From Acidovorax sp. 107 (GTDB lineage Bacteria > Pseudomonadota > Gammaproteobacteria > Burkholderiales > Burkholderiaceae_C), in NCBI RefSeq assembly GCF_003058055.1, contig NZ_QBTZ01000001.1, forward strand, positions 2,622,001 to 2,686,000: a DNA stretch of 64,000 nt. Reading direction: 5' to 3'. The notes under the pieces were generated by a model. That model was given only the letters and a program-made list of their open reading frames with translations. It ran no database searches and had not been told where the DNA came from. Shown here piece by piece: positions 33,908 to 43,172 of the stretch. Each line of letters begins with the position of its first letter. Positions within the stretch are counted from its first letter, which is position 1. Both the position numbers and the translations under genes were made by a program.

Positions 33908-35869
33908 TTACAGCGCGCCGTCACCCAGCACGATGCCTTCACGGCGGGGGTCCACCCCACCCTCCAGCCGGGTCTGGCCGTTGCGGTTGACCCGCATGAT
34001 GGTAGACACGCCGCTCGACTGCGCGGCGTTGTTCACGGTGTGGCCCTTGGCCTTGAGGCCGTCGATCAGGCCGGTGAGGTCCAGCGCCGTGTTGGCACCA
34101 TCCACGTTGGTGGTGGGGCTGTTGGTGGCGCCAAAGTTCACCAACGATGTGGCCTGCTGGGCATCGAGGTTCCAGTCCACCGCACCGACCACGGTCTTGA
34201 GCACGTACTGGATGATGGTGCCGCCGCCGGGCGAGCCCGTGGCCATCACGAAATCACCCGGCTCCGAGCCCTTGAACACCAGAGTGGGCGCCATGGTGCT
34301 GCGGGGGCGTTTGCCGGGCGCCACGCGGTTGGCAATGGGCACACCGGCGCCGTCAGCCGGCTGGGCCGAGAAGTCGGTGAGCTGGTTAGTCAGCAGAAAG
34401 CCGCCCACCATGTGGAACGAGCCCATGCTGGACTCGACCGTGGAGGTCATCGACACCACGTTGCCGTAGGCATCCACGATGGAGAAGTGCGTCGTGCCGC
34501 GCTCCACCGTCTTGTCCACGCCCAGAGGCACATCGCCCAGCGCCCCTGCCGAGGCCGTTCCCAGCGACTTGCCGTCCGGCTGAATCAGTGCCGCGCGCTG
34601 CTTGAGGTAGGCCTTGTCCAGCATGGTGGACACGCCCTTGCCGGGCAGGGGGATGAAGTCAGTGTCGGCCACGTACTTGTCGCGGTCGGCATAGGCCAGG
34701 CGCTCTGCCTCAGACACCAGGTGCACGCCCATCACGCTGGGTACGCCGCCTTCGTTGGTGGGGTTGGTGGGGCCGTATTTGGAAAGGTCGAAGTTCTCCA
34801 GAATGCCTAGCGCCTGCGCAATGGCGATACCGCCCGACGACGGTGGCGACATGGTGCAGACGTAGTAGCTTGCGCGGTAGGTGGTGCACACGGGCTCGCG
34901 TTTTTTGGCCTGGTAGTTCTTGAGGTCGGCCACCGTCATCAGGCTGGGGGTGATGGGCGTCTTGGCCGCATCGTCACCCACCGCCTGGGCTGCCTTGGCT
35001 ACGATGGCTTCGGCCAGGGGGCCGGAGTACAGGGCATTGGCGCCGCCGCTGGCCAGCGTGCGCAGCGTCTGTGCATAGGGCAGGTTGGTCGTCACGGTGC
35101 CGGTGGCCTTGGGTGTGCCGTCGGCGTTGAAGAAGGCGGCGACCGCATTGGCGTCCAGCGCCAGGCTGGCAGCGTTGCCCTTGATGGCGTCGCCCATGCG
35201 GCCCGGAATGCGGTAGCCGTTGGTGGCCAGCTGGATGCCTTCGTCGAACAGCTTGTCCCAGCCCAGCTTGCCGTGTTCCTTGTGGGCCATGTCCAGCATG
35301 CGCATCACACCGGGCACGCCGATGGAGCGGCCGCTGCGCCGGGCGCTGGGCACGGGCGCGGCGGAAGAGGCATCGCCCTGGTCCTGGCGCACCAGGTAGT
35401 AGCCATTGGCGGCAGCAGGCGCGGTCTCGCGGCCGTCGTAAGCCACGACCTTCTTGGTGTTGGCGTCGTAATACATCATGAAGGCGCTGCCCGCCAGCGT
35501 GCTGGACTGCGGCTCCACCAGGCCCAGCACGGCCTGCACGGCCACGGCAGCGTCCACCGCCGTGCCGCCCGCCTTGAGCACGTCACAGCCGGCCTTGGTG
35601 GCCAGCGGGGTGTTGGCCACCACCATGTACTTGCTCGACTGCTTGGCCTTGTAGCCCAGGCGGTAGCCCGATGCCGCCTCGGGCGCTGCCGGGTCGCCCG
35701 CCACGCCAGAGCCCACCACCACGGCCGAGCCGGAGCTGGACACCACCGAGCAGCTCTGGGCATTGTTGTCCACGGCCAGGTCGTTGTCCGAGCCACTGCC
35801 GCAGCCCGAAAGCACCAGCGCAACGGCCACGGGCGTGAGTGCCCACAGCGCAATATTCCTCTTCCTCAT
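33908..35869 (-). CDS. ggt: Gamma-glutamyltransferase, lipoprotein form
   Basis: A 653-residue gamma-glutamyltranspeptidase that cleaves the gamma-glutamyl bond of glutathione and related peptides outside the cytoplasm. The N-terminus is a lipoprotein signal with lipobox LSGC (cysteine near residue 21), followed by a Ser/Val/Gly linker. The proenzyme autocleaves before the nucleophilic threonine in ERGTTHFSIVD (about residue 430); downstream ST-VESSMGS and PGKRPRSTMAP with GSPGGGTIIQ are substrate-binding blocks. Lipid anchoring is unusual compared with the soluble periplasmic enzyme of E. coli. GGAG precedes the ATG at 35869. Confidence 0.92.
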   Translation of the reverse strand: MRKRNIALWALTPVAVALVLSGCGSGSDNDLAVDNNAQSCSVVSSSGSAVVVGSGVAGDPAAPEAASGYRLGYKAKQSSKYMVVANTPLATKAGCDVLKAGGTAVDAAVAVQAVLGLVEPQSSTLAGSAFMMYYDANTKKVVAYDGRETAPAAANGYYLVRQDQGDASSAAPVPSARRSGRSIGVPGVMRMLDMAHKEHGKLGWDKLFDEGIQLATNGYRIPGRMGDAIKGNAASLALDANAVAAFFNADGTPKATGTVTTNLPYAQTLRTLASGGANALYSGPLAEAIVAKAAQAVGDDAAKTPITPSLMTVADLKNYQAKKREPVCTTYRASYYVCTMSPPSSGGIAIAQALGILENFDLSKYGPTNPTNEGGVPSVMGVHLVSEAERLAYADRDKYVADTDFIPLPGKGVSTMLDKAYLKQRAALIQPDGKSLGTASAGALGDVPLGVDKTVERGTTHFSIVDAYGNVVSMTSTVESSMGSFHMVGGFLLTNQLTDFSAQPADGAGVPIANRVAPGKRPRSTMAPTLVFKGSEPGDFVMATGSPGGGTIIQYVLKTVVGAVDWNLDAQQATSLVNFGATNSPTTNVDGANTALDLTGLIDGLKAKGHTVNNAAQSSGVSTIMRVNRNGQTRLEGGVDPRREGIVLGDGAL

Positions 35870-36090
35870 AGTGAATCTCCTGTTGTTGTCCGTTCGTGGG
35901 CATGGATTGACCACGTGGCATCGTCGGCGCAAAAAGCATGCCGTGTCGAATGTTTTTTCGTATCGTTTTCTCAAGGCTGCCATCTAAGGAAGGCAACGAC
36001 AGGCAGGCCAAGGCAGCGGCAACACAGCGGCACGGCCACATTGTCTGGACAACGCCGGCGCGCGAGCCCCGCATGAAAAATGAAGCAAAT

Positions 36091-36140
36091 CCGGCTGTAG
36101 CGCTCGTACATCATGCGCTGGTAGCTATCATTTTTGAGAG
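36091..36140 (-). repeat. Dispersed AT-rich repeat
   Basis: Minus-strand reading AAAAATGATAGCTACCAGCG, CATGATGTACGAGCGCTACA. It sits between the divergent ggt and cupin genes and thus overlaps the likely promoter region. Confidence 0.65.
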
Positions 36141-36204
36141 TCCGAGCCCCCACCCTGGCTTTGAGCCCGCACCTACACTGCCCCGTACCGCAGCAGGAGA
36201 CCCC

Positions 36205-36486
36205 ATGACCCCCGAACAATTTGCAGACGAACTGGCCCGCGAGGGCTTTGAGCCCGCCGTCACCGTGACCCGCGAGGCCGGGGGCATGCTGGGCGATCAC
36301 ACGCACCCGTTCGAGGCCAAGGCGCTGATCCTGTCGGGCGATATCCGCATCGCCACGGCTACGTCAGAACGCGTGTACCAGGCGGGTGATGTCTTTCACC
36401 TAGCGGCCGAAGAGCCGCACTCGGAGTTCTACGGAATGCTGGGCGTGCAATACCTGGTGGGGCGCAAGACGCCTGCAGCGGCCTGA
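36205..36486 (+). CDS. Small cupin-domain protein
   Basis: A 93-residue single-domain cupin. The two half-motifs are visible: GDHTHPFEAKALILSGDIRI (residues 32-51) and AGDVFHLAAEEPHSEFYG (residues 62-79), giving histidines for one metal ion. AGGAGA before the ATG at 36205 supports this start; longer upstream frames run through a dispersed repeat. Possible role as a small dioxygenase-like or sugar/ligand-binding protein, which cannot be decided. It converges on the AEC carrier gene. Confidence 0.82.
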   Translation: MTPEQFADELAREGFEPAVTVTREAGGMLGDHTHPFEAKALILSGDIRIATATSERVYQAGDVFHLAAEEPHSEFYGMLGVQYLVGRKTPAAA

Positions 36487-36514
36487 GCCCACCGCACCGC
36501 AGCAGCCTGGCGGC

Positions 36515-37468
36515 TCAGGTCAGCAGCGCGACGGCGGCAGAGAAGCTCAGAAACGCCAGCGCGGTGGACACCAGGATGATGCGCGCCACCCGCCCGTTGT
36601 TGGCGCCAAACTTCTCGGCCAGCAGCGACACGTTGCTGGCGCTGGGCAGCGCCGCCAGCAGCACCATCACCGTGAGCGCAAACGGCGTGAGCGGCACCCC
36701 CAGCGCCATGGCCGCGGTACCTGCGCCCCACACCAGCAGCGGGTGCACCAGCAACTTGGCCAGCGCCACCGGCACATAGTCCCGCGCGGGGACCTGCTCG
36801 TGCTGGTTCATCTGCGAGCGGGCCAGCACCGCGCCGATGGTGAACAACGCGACCGGCGAGGCCGCGTCGGCCAGCATGGCGATGGTCTTGTCCACCGGAC
36901 CGGGCAGCTTGAACTGCAGCGCCGACGCCAGCGCGCCCAGCGCAATCGACCAGGGCATGGGGTTGGTGGCCATGCCCCTGAAGGCGTTCCTCAGCGCCAC
37001 GCCCACGCCATGGGTGCCTGCGCCATCCAGGCGCGAGAGCGCAATGCACAGCGAGCTGGTGATGACCATGTCCACCACGATGGTGACGATGGCCGGGCCC
37101 GCGCTCTGCGCGCCCAAGAGGGCCACCAGCAGCGGCACGCCCATGAAGCCGGTGTTGGGGAAGGCCGCCACCAGCGCACCAAAGGCCGCGTCGTTCCAGC
37201 CGATGCGCGCGTTGCGCGTGAGCGCCACCGTGGCTCCCACCATGACCAGCGCGCACAGCAGATAGACGCCCGCCACGGCCGGGTCCAGCAGTTGCCCGAT
37301 GGGCGTGCTGGCGCCAAAGCGGTACAGCATGCAGGGCAGCGCAAAGTACAGCACGAAGGCGTTGAGCCCCGGGATTGCCGGTTGCGGCAGCACGCCGCGC
37401 CGTGCGGCAAGGTAGCCGCAGAGCACCAGCGCAAAGAAGGGGAAGGTGATGAGCAGGACGGACAGCAC
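36515..37468 (-). CDS. AEC-family auxin efflux carrier-like permease
   Basis: A 317-residue inner-membrane protein of the auxin efflux carrier family (Mem_trans), with about ten hydrophobic segments. Typical motifs are PFFALVLCGYLAARRGVL at the N-terminus, LPCMLYRFGA, FPNTGFMGVPLL (about residues 105-116) and LAALPSASNVSLLAEKFG near the C-terminus. Bacterial members export or exchange malonate, malate or similar carboxylates; the substrate here is unknown. No ribosome binding site of note. Confidence 0.9.
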   Translation of the reverse strand: MLSVLLITFPFFALVLCGYLAARRGVLPQPAIPGLNAFVLYFALPCMLYRFGASTPIGQLLDPAVAGVYLLCALVMVGATVALTRNARIGWNDAAFGALVAAFPNTGFMGVPLLVALLGAQSAGPAIVTIVVDMVITSSLCIALSRLDGAGTHGVGVALRNAFRGMATNPMPWSIALGALASALQFKLPGPVDKTIAMLADAASPVALFTIGAVLARSQMNQHEQVPARDYVPVALAKLLVHPLLVWGAGTAAMALGVPLTPFALTVMVLLAALPSASNVSLLAEKFGANNGRVARIILVSTALAFLSFSAAVALLT

Positions 37469-37544
37469 AGCCCGATTGTCCTTGTTGCGCCTGCGGCCAG
37501 GGCCTGCAGCGCCCGGGGTGGTCAGCGCAAAGTCAGGTGGGTGG

Positions 37545-37561
37545 GCTCGCGGGTGGCGAGC
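37545..37561 (-). terminator. Candidate hairpin terminator of the binding-protein gene
   Basis: GCTCGC (37545-37550) and GCGAGC (37556-37561) form a 6-base stem with a 5-base loop, 18 bases after the stop of the minus-strand gene ending at 37579. No T-tract follows on that strand, so the call is weak. Confidence 0.35.
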
Positions 37562-37578
37562 GCAGGCACCGTTTTTTG

Positions 37579-38859
37579 TTATTGCTTGCGCTGGATGATG
37601 AGGTTGCGCTTGGCATCCTCGGGGTAGGCAAAAGTGATGGCGCCGTTCTTCACCTGCCCGATCACCAGCATGTTGCGGGTGATGGCGTCCTTGTCCTGCA
37701 CGCTGAACGGCTTTTCGTAGGTGGAGACCACACCGTAGTAAGTCTTCATCTTGCCTTCCAGCGACTCCTTGATGGCCTTGCCGTTCAGGTTGCCGTCACG
37801 GATGCCTAGGAACGAATACATCAGCAGATAGGTGGCGTCGTAGGCGTTGGCCGCAGCCATGGGCACGGCCACCTTGCCCTGGTACTTGCGGGTGTAGCTC
37901 GACAGGAAGGACGCGCGGCGCTCGTTGCTGGGCTCGGCGATGAAGGTCTGCACCATGAGCGCGCCCTCGGCCGCATCCTTGGCGCCTTCGAGGAAAAACG
38001 GGAACGACAGCGGCCAGGCGCCCACCTGGGGCACCTTCCAGCCCAGCGCCTTCTTGCCGTTGGCGATGACCGCGTTCTCCGGACCCACGGTGTAGCTGTA
38101 GACCACATTGGCGCCCGCGTTGCGCGCCGCTGCGAGTTCGGCCGTGAGGTCCTTCACGCCCAGGTCGAAGCGGGCCACGTGCACAGGCTTGAGGTTCTTG
38201 GCCGCCAGTGCCGCCACCACATCGGTATAGCCACCTTCGCCATAGCCGGTCTTGTCGGCAAAGATGGCCACCTTGTCCCAGCCCCGCTTGACGATGTCAT
38301 CCACCATAAAAGGGGCCTGCAGCGCGTCGCGGGCCTGCACGCGGAAGATGTAGCTGTCGGCAGAGGGGTATTTGGTGGTGACCGCCGTGCCCGTGGCGCA
38401 GGGCACGATGAGCGGACTCTTGGCGTCCTGGAACAGGTCGATGGCCTTCATCGCCACGCCGGTGTTGCAAAAGCCGATGGTGGCGACGACCTTCTCGGCC
38501 AGCAGCTCCTGCGACACCTTGCGGCCCTGGTCCGGGTTGGCCGCGTCGTCCTTGACCACCAGCTCCAGCGGCCGACCCAGGTAGCCGCCCACGGCGTTGA
38601 TTTCGTCCACCGCCAGCTTGATGCCGTTGAGCATGGGCACACCAAAGTCGGCCGACGGCCCGGTGAAAGGCCCCACCACGCCGACGCGCACGGGGGTGTT
38701 GCCGCCGATCTGTGCCTGCGCCAGCCCCGGCAGCACCGCCGCGCCCGCTATCGCACCAGCAGCCACCAGCGCCGTCCACACGGGCGGCGGCAACAGACGG
38801 CAGCGCGGCCGGGTAGCTGCGGCGGGCAAGGCGGCGGGAGGCAGATCAACAGGGTTCAT
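37579..38859 (-). CDS. Branched-chain amino acid ABC transporter binding protein (LivJ-like)
   Basis: A 426-residue periplasmic binding protein of the LivJ/type 1 family. A long N-region (about 28 residues) precedes a hydrophobic signal core VWTALVAAGAIAGAAVLPGLAQAQ, then RVGVVGPFTGPSADFGVPMLNGIKLAVDEINAVGG, SPLIVPCATGTAV and the second lobe. Ligands of such proteins include branched-chain amino acids, amides, urea and aromatic acids. No permease or ATPase genes are adjacent, so it is an orphan receptor. The ATG at 38859 is preferred; the Pro/Ala-rich N-region may hide a later true start. Confidence 0.87.
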   Translation of the reverse strand: MNPVDLPPAALPAAATRPRCRLLPPPVWTALVAAGAIAGAAVLPGLAQAQIGGNTPVRVGVVGPFTGPSADFGVPMLNGIKLAVDEINAVGGYLGRPLELVVKDDAANPDQGRKVSQELLAEKVVATIGFCNTGVAMKAIDLFQDAKSPLIVPCATGTAVTTKYPSADSYIFRVQARDALQAPFMVDDIVKRGWDKVAIFADKTGYGEGGYTDVVAALAAKNLKPVHVARFDLGVKDLTAELAAARNAGANVVYSYTVGPENAVIANGKKALGWKVPQVGAWPLSFPFFLEGAKDAAEGALMVQTFIAEPSNERRASFLSSYTRKYQGKVAVPMAAANAYDATYLLMYSFLGIRDGNLNGKAIKESLEGKMKTYYGVVSTYEKPFSVQDKDAITRNMLVIGQVKNGAITFAYPEDAKRNLIIQRKQ

Positions 38860-39182
38860 GGCGGTGCTCGGTTCACAACACACCCCGCCCGACAACGGGA
38901 GGGACTCGCCAACCAGTATCAAATTGTGAAAACAAAGCCCCTAGCGGGGTTACCCGGAGCACGGGGGCCACACCCTGCTCCGGCGGCGGGCCCGTCAGCA
39001 GGCCGTCAGGCGTCGCGCGCATGGGCGACGGCCGATGCCCCGCGCCGCCGCCAGGGGCGCGCCGGTATCATTGCGCCCTTGCGCTGCACACCCCCGGTGT
39101 ACCAACTGCGCCGTGGCAAGCATCTGCCCCGGCCCTGCCCCGCTCCGGCCCTTCGCCTCTTTATTCCCCCCGCCCCATTCCC
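38860..39182. other. Divergent spacer between binding-protein and rep genes
   Basis: A 323-base GC-rich spacer, presumably with both promoters. The AT-richer part at 38915-38940 (CAAATTGTGAAAACAAAG) is the most promoter-like. A small CCCC/GGGG hairpin lies at 38938-38949. I see no gene, repeat family member or clear operator in the rest. Confidence 0.5.
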
Positions 39183-41282
39183 ATGTCCGCCGGTCTCAAT
39201 CTCGCCCAGCTCCAGGCTGTCCACTACACCGACGGGGCCTGCCTCGTTCTGGCGGGTGCGGGCTCAGGCAAGACGCGGGTGATCACCCAAAAGATCGCCC
39301 ACATGATCGAAAAAGGCATGGACCCCAAGCGCATTGCGGCCATCACCTTCACCAACAAGGCGGCCGCCGAAATGCGCGAGCGCGCCAAGGGCCTGATCGG
39401 GCGCCGCGCCAAGGATGTGCTGGTCTGCACCTTCCACGCCCTGGGTGTGCGCATGGTGCGCGAGGACGGCGCGGTGCTCGGCCTCAAGCCGCAGTTCAGC
39501 ATCCTCGACGCCGACGATGTGACGGGCATCCTGAAGGAAGCCTCGGGCGGCACCACCGACATGGCCACCGCGCGCCAGTGGCAGTGGGTCATCAGCAAGT
39601 GGAAGAACATGGGCCTGACCTCCGAAGAGGCCCTGGCCCAGGCGGCGGACGACAACGAACGCATCATCGCCACGCTGATGGCGCGCTACGAAGAGCGCCT
39701 GGCGGCCTACCAGAGCGTGGACTTTGACGACCTGATCGGCATGCCGCTGCGCCTGCTGCGCGACTTCCCGGAAGTGCGCGCCAAGTGGCAGGCGTCGCTG
39801 GGCCATGTGCTGGTGGACGAATACCAGGACACCAATGCCACGCAGTACGAGCTGCTCAAGCTGCTGGTGGGGGAGAACGGCCACTTCACCGCCGTGGGCG
39901 ATGATGACCAGAGCATTTATGGCTGGCGAGGCGCGACGCTCGACAACCTGAAAAAGCTGCCCATCGACTTCCCGCACCTCAAGGTCATCAAGCTGGAGCA
40001 GAACTACCGTTCCACCAGCGCCATCCTGCGCGCGGCCAACAACGTGATCGGGCCCAACCCCAAGCTGTTTCCCAAGACGCTGTTCAGCGAGCTGGGCGAA
40101 GGCGAGCCCGTGCGCGTGGTCGATGCCGACAACGAGGAGCACGAGGCCGAGCGCGCCGTGGCCCGCATCCAGAGCCTGCGCGCGGCCAGCAACCCGCCAC
40201 CGGACTGGAAGAGCTTTGCCATCCTGTACCGCGCCAACCACCAGGCCAAGCCCTTCGAGAAAGCGCTGCGCAAAGCCAACGTGCCGTACAAGGTGTCAGG
40301 CGGCACCAGCTTTTTTGACCGCGCCGAAATCAAGGACCTGTGCGCGTGGTTCCGCCTGTGGATCAACAACGACGATGACCCGGCGTTTTTGCGTGCCATC
40401 ACCACGCCCAAGCGCGGCATCGGTCACACCACGCTGGCGTCGCTGGGGGCGTTTGCCACCCAGCACAAGCAGAGCATGTTCGGCGCGCTGTTCAACGGCA
40501 TGCTGCCGGCCGCGGTGCCTAAGCGCGCCATGGACGGGCTGCACGAGTTTGGCCGCTACATCAACTACCTGGAGTACAGCGCGCGCCGCACCCACGGCGC
40601 CGAAGAGGCCCGTACCTTCTTGAACGAATGGCTCAAGGAAATCGGCTACGAGCAGCACCTGTACGACAACGAGGACAGCGAGAAGGTGGCTGCCGCCCGC
40701 TGGAGCAACGTGATGGAGTTCTGCGACTGGATGGCCCAGCGCGCGGGCGGGCAAATCGACGACACCGCAGGCGCCGTGGTGGCCAAGGAGACCAAGAGCC
40801 TGCTGGAGGTGTCGCAGACCATTGCGCTGCTCTCCACCATCAGCGAGCGCGAGCAAGAGCAGGACATGGTCACGCTCTCGACCCTGCACGCCAGCAAGGG
40901 GCTGGAGTGGCCGCATGTGGTGCTGGTGGGTGTGACCGAGGGCATGCTGCCCTTCAAGCTGGACGACGACGAAGGCCGCCAGCAGAAGGTGACCGACGAC
41001 GTGCTGCAGCGCCTGCAGGAAGAGCGCCGCCTGATGTACGTGGGCATCACACGCGCCCAGCGCACCCTCGCCGTGAGCTGGACCAAGCGCCGCAAGAAGG
41101 GCCGCGAAATGGTGGCCGCACAGCCCAGCCGCTTCATCGCCGAAATGGGCCTGGACAAGACCACTGCCCGCGAAGACCCGCGCGAAAAGCTCAAGGCCCT
41201 GCGCGCCGAGTTTGCGGCCAAAGCCCAGGCCACCACGGCGGCCAACGCCGCTGCGGCCGCCAACCCGGCGCCGACTGCTTGA
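39183..41282 (+). CDS. rep: ATP-dependent DNA helicase Rep
   Basis: A 699-residue superfamily 1A helicase that helps forks pass protein-bound DNA. Motifs: LAGAGSGKTRVI (Walker A, residues 25-36), TFTNKAAAEMRER (Ia), VDEYQDTN (II, about 214), VGDDDQSIYGWRGA (III), EQNYRS (IV), VTLSTLHASKGLEWPHV (V) and EERRLMYVGITRA (VI). Length and motif spacing fit Rep better than UvrD or PcrA, but the separation is not absolute. An Ala/Thr-rich tail of about 25 residues ends the protein. The ATG at 39183 lies close to the conserved LNLAQLQAV start. Confidence 0.9.
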   Translation: MSAGLNLAQLQAVHYTDGACLVLAGAGSGKTRVITQKIAHMIEKGMDPKRIAAITFTNKAAAEMRERAKGLIGRRAKDVLVCTFHALGVRMVREDGAVLGLKPQFSILDADDVTGILKEASGGTTDMATARQWQWVISKWKNMGLTSEEALAQAADDNERIIATLMARYEERLAAYQSVDFDDLIGMPLRLLRDFPEVRAKWQASLGHVLVDEYQDTNATQYELLKLLVGENGHFTAVGDDDQSIYGWRGATLDNLKKLPIDFPHLKVIKLEQNYRSTSAILRAANNVIGPNPKLFPKTLFSELGEGEPVRVVDADNEEHEAERAVARIQSLRAASNPPPDWKSFAILYRANHQAKPFEKALRKANVPYKVSGGTSFFDRAEIKDLCAWFRLWINNDDDPAFLRAITTPKRGIGHTTLASLGAFATQHKQSMFGALFNGMLPAAVPKRAMDGLHEFGRYINYLEYSARRTHGAEEARTFLNEWLKEIGYEQHLYDNEDSEKVAAARWSNVMEFCDWMAQRAGGQIDDTAGAVVAKETKSLLEVSQTIALLSTISEREQEQDMVTLSTLHASKGLEWPHVVLVGVTEGMLPFKLDDDEGRQQKVTDDVLQRLQEERRLMYVGITRAQRTLAVSWTKRRKKGREMVAAQPSRFIAEMGLDKTTAREDPREKLKALRAEFAAKAQATTAANAAAAANPAPTA

Positions 41283-41296
41283 GAGGGCGTACGCAC

Positions 41297-41815
41297 ATGG
41301 CACAACACCCCGCCACTGATACCACCCCACGCCCCGCCCTGCCCCGTGGCCGCAGCGCCTGGGGCATTGCTGCGCTTTTGATAGCTATAAGCGCTTGTCC
41401 TACAAGCGCCATCGGCCAAAAAGGCCCACAATCCACCGCGGCATGCCCGACGGCGGCAGACATGGACCACCAACACCTGCAGGGCCAGTGGCGCGCCGAG
41501 CTGCCGGCCCCGGCACCGGGAGACAAGCCCACGACGGCCACGCTGCAACTGGGCCCGCACCCCGAGCTGGCACAGAGCGTGCGCGGCACCGTGGTGCGCG
41601 GCGGCACCACCGCCCAGGTCAGTGGTGACGTCGATGGCGGCGACCTGACCCTGGAAGAATCGATCAACGGCACCAACATCAGCGCCACCTGGACAGGCCA
41701 GGTGGTCGATGGAAGTTGCGGCAAGGAAATACGCGGAACATGGAACAACGCCCACCCCACCCCCACCACGCCGTCAGCACCGTTTGTGCTGCGCAAACAG
41801 GCGGCCTGGCAATGA
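41297..41815 (+). CDS. Small exported protein, function unknown
   Basis: A 172-residue protein with no family that I recognise. A charged N-region is followed by a hydrophobic stretch GIAALLIAISACPTSAIG (about residues 23-40) that looks like a signal peptide or lipoprotein signal; the ISAC segment resembles a lipobox. The mature part is rich in short beta-like segments (LQGQWRAELPAP, RGTVVRGGTTAQVSGDVDGGDLTLEES, SATWTGQVVDGSCGKEIRGTW), suggesting a small beta-barrel or jelly-roll fold. The signal core is encoded by a dispersed repeat. Its stop overlaps the start of pldA (ATGA), so the two are co-translated. Confidence 0.7.
   Translation: MAQHPATDTTPRPALPRGRSAWGIAALLIAISACPTSAIGQKGPQSTAACPTAADMDHQHLQGQWRAELPAPAPGDKPTTATLQLGPHPELAQSVRGTVVRGGTTAQVSGDVDGGDLTLEESINGTNISATWTGQVVDGSCGKEIRGTWNNAHPTPTTPSAPFVLRKQAAWQ
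41375..41424 (+). repeat. Dispersed AT-rich repeat inside a coding sequence
   Basis: TTTTGATAGCTATAAGCGCT, TGTCCTACAAGCGCC and GGCCAAAAAGGCC match the dispersed repeat. Read in frame, it encodes LLIAISACPTSAIGQK of the exported protein, the same frame as in the dsbD-like gene. Confidence 0.75.
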
Positions 41816-43032
41816 GCGCCGTGACGCGCGTCCCCGCAGCACCCCATCGGCACCGCTCGCTGGCCTTGCTGCTGGTGGCAGCCCTCGCACCGGCTGGCGC
41901 GGCGCTGGCGCAATCAGCCCCTGCCGCAGCCACCGGCGCCGCAGCCCTGCGCCGCTGCACCGCCCTGTCCAGCGACAACCAGGCGCGCCTGGCCTGCTTT
42001 GATGCCTGGGCGGCCGAGCAGGCGCAGGCGGCTCCTGCGGGTGGGCAGGCGTGGCAAGCCCCGGCGGCATCGGCCAACGCCAGCGGCGCAACATCTTCGT
42101 CGGCAGTGCCGCCGCCGGTGGACGCCACGCTGCCCGCCACGCGCATCATCGACGTGGCGCGCACCGAAGGCTGCCGCGACCCGCAGTACAGCGACCTCTC
42201 CCGCTTCTGGGAGCTGGAGACGGGCACCGACTGCGGCACGTTCAGCTTCCGCGGCTACCGCCCGATCACGGTGTCAGTGGTAGCATCGAGCAGCGTGAAC
42301 CGCCAGCCCACGTCGGATGCCGACGGCAACTCGGCCACCGACTCCACGCCGTACCGCCGCACTGAAAACCGCATCCAGCTGTCCGTGCGCACCAAGATCG
42401 CCCAGGGCATGCTGACCCAGGGCCACCCCACGCTCAAGGACTCGCTGTGGTTTGGCTACACGCAGCAGTCGTACTGGCAGCTGTTCACCCCCGAGATCTC
42501 GCGCCCCTTCCGCGCCACCGACCACGAGCCCGAGCTGATGTACGTGTACCCCACCACGGCGCAACTGCCGTTTGGCTGGAAGTGGCGCTACAGCGGCATC
42601 GGCCTGGTGCACCAGTCCAACGGCCAGAGCAAACCCTTGTCGCGCAGCTGGAACCGCGCCTACCTGATGACCGGCGTGGAGCTGGACAACCGCTTCAGCG
42701 TGAACGCCCGCCTCTGGAAGCGCATCCCCGAAAGCGCGGGCAGCGACGACAACCCCGGCATCAGCGACTACATCGGCCGGGGCGAGTTGTCACTGCTGTG
42801 GAACGTGAACAAGGACAACACCCTGGGCGCCACCGTGCGCCACACCCTGGCCAGCAGCGATCGGGGCTCGGTGCGCGTGGAGTGGCTGCAGGCCCTGGGC
42901 ACCGGCCTGTTTGGCAGCAAGAGCAACCTGCGCCTGCACACCTCGCTGTTCAGCGGCTACGGCGACAGCATGATCGACTACAACCGCAAGCGCACGGTGT
43001 TCAGCGTGGGGTTGAGTCTGGTGGATTTTTAG
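41812..43032 (+). CDS. pldA: Outer-membrane phospholipase A
   Basis: A 406-residue exported protein with a signal peptide (LALLLVAALAPAGAALAQ, ending near residue 33), a low-complexity Ala-rich N-terminal region carrying RCTALSSDNQARLACFDAWA (a pattern also found in other envelope proteins), and the 12-strand OMPLA barrel. The active-site block HQSNGQSKPLSRSWNR supplies H267 and S269, with N270 nearby, as in OMPLA. The enzyme hydrolyses phospholipids that reach the outer leaflet and helps keep membrane asymmetry. It is coupled to the small upstream exported protein by a four-base overlap. Confidence 0.92.
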   Translation: MSAVTRVPAAPHRHRSLALLLVAALAPAGAALAQSAPAAATGAAALRRCTALSSDNQARLACFDAWAAEQAQAAPAGGQAWQAPAASANASGATSSSAVPPPVDATLPATRIIDVARTEGCRDPQYSDLSRFWELETGTDCGTFSFRGYRPITVSVVASSSVNRQPTSDADGNSATDSTPYRRTENRIQLSVRTKIAQGMLTQGHPTLKDSLWFGYTQQSYWQLFTPEISRPFRATDHEPELMYVYPTTAQLPFGWKWRYSGIGLVHQSNGQSKPLSRSWNRAYLMTGVELDNRFSVNARLWKRIPESAGSDDNPGISDYIGRGELSLLWNVNKDNTLGATVRHTLASSDRGSVRVEWLQALGTGLFGSKSNLRLHTSLFSGYGDSMIDYNRKRTVFSVGLSLVDF

Positions 43033-43041
43033 CAGAGACAT

Positions 43042-43172
43042 CCCCCTGAGGCGCTGCGCGCCTTCCCCCTTCTCTCGAATGGCTGCGCCATTCGGGAAGG
43101 GGGACGCAGCCCTCGCTGCGGGGCGGCCCTTGCTTGGCTGCCCTCGCCTGGTGCGTGCCAGTTTCGACGGCC
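43042..43172 (+). repeat. GC-rich dispersed repeat, family 2
   Basis: Begins CCCCCTGAGGCGCTGCGCGC, contains GAATGGCTGCGCCATTC (a hairpin), GGGAAGGGGGACGCAGCC and GGGGCGGCCCTTGC, and ends with GTGCCAGTTTCGACGG. The blocks follow the same order as at 9895-10013. The rest of 43033-43404 shows nothing else that I can name. Confidence 0.75.
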
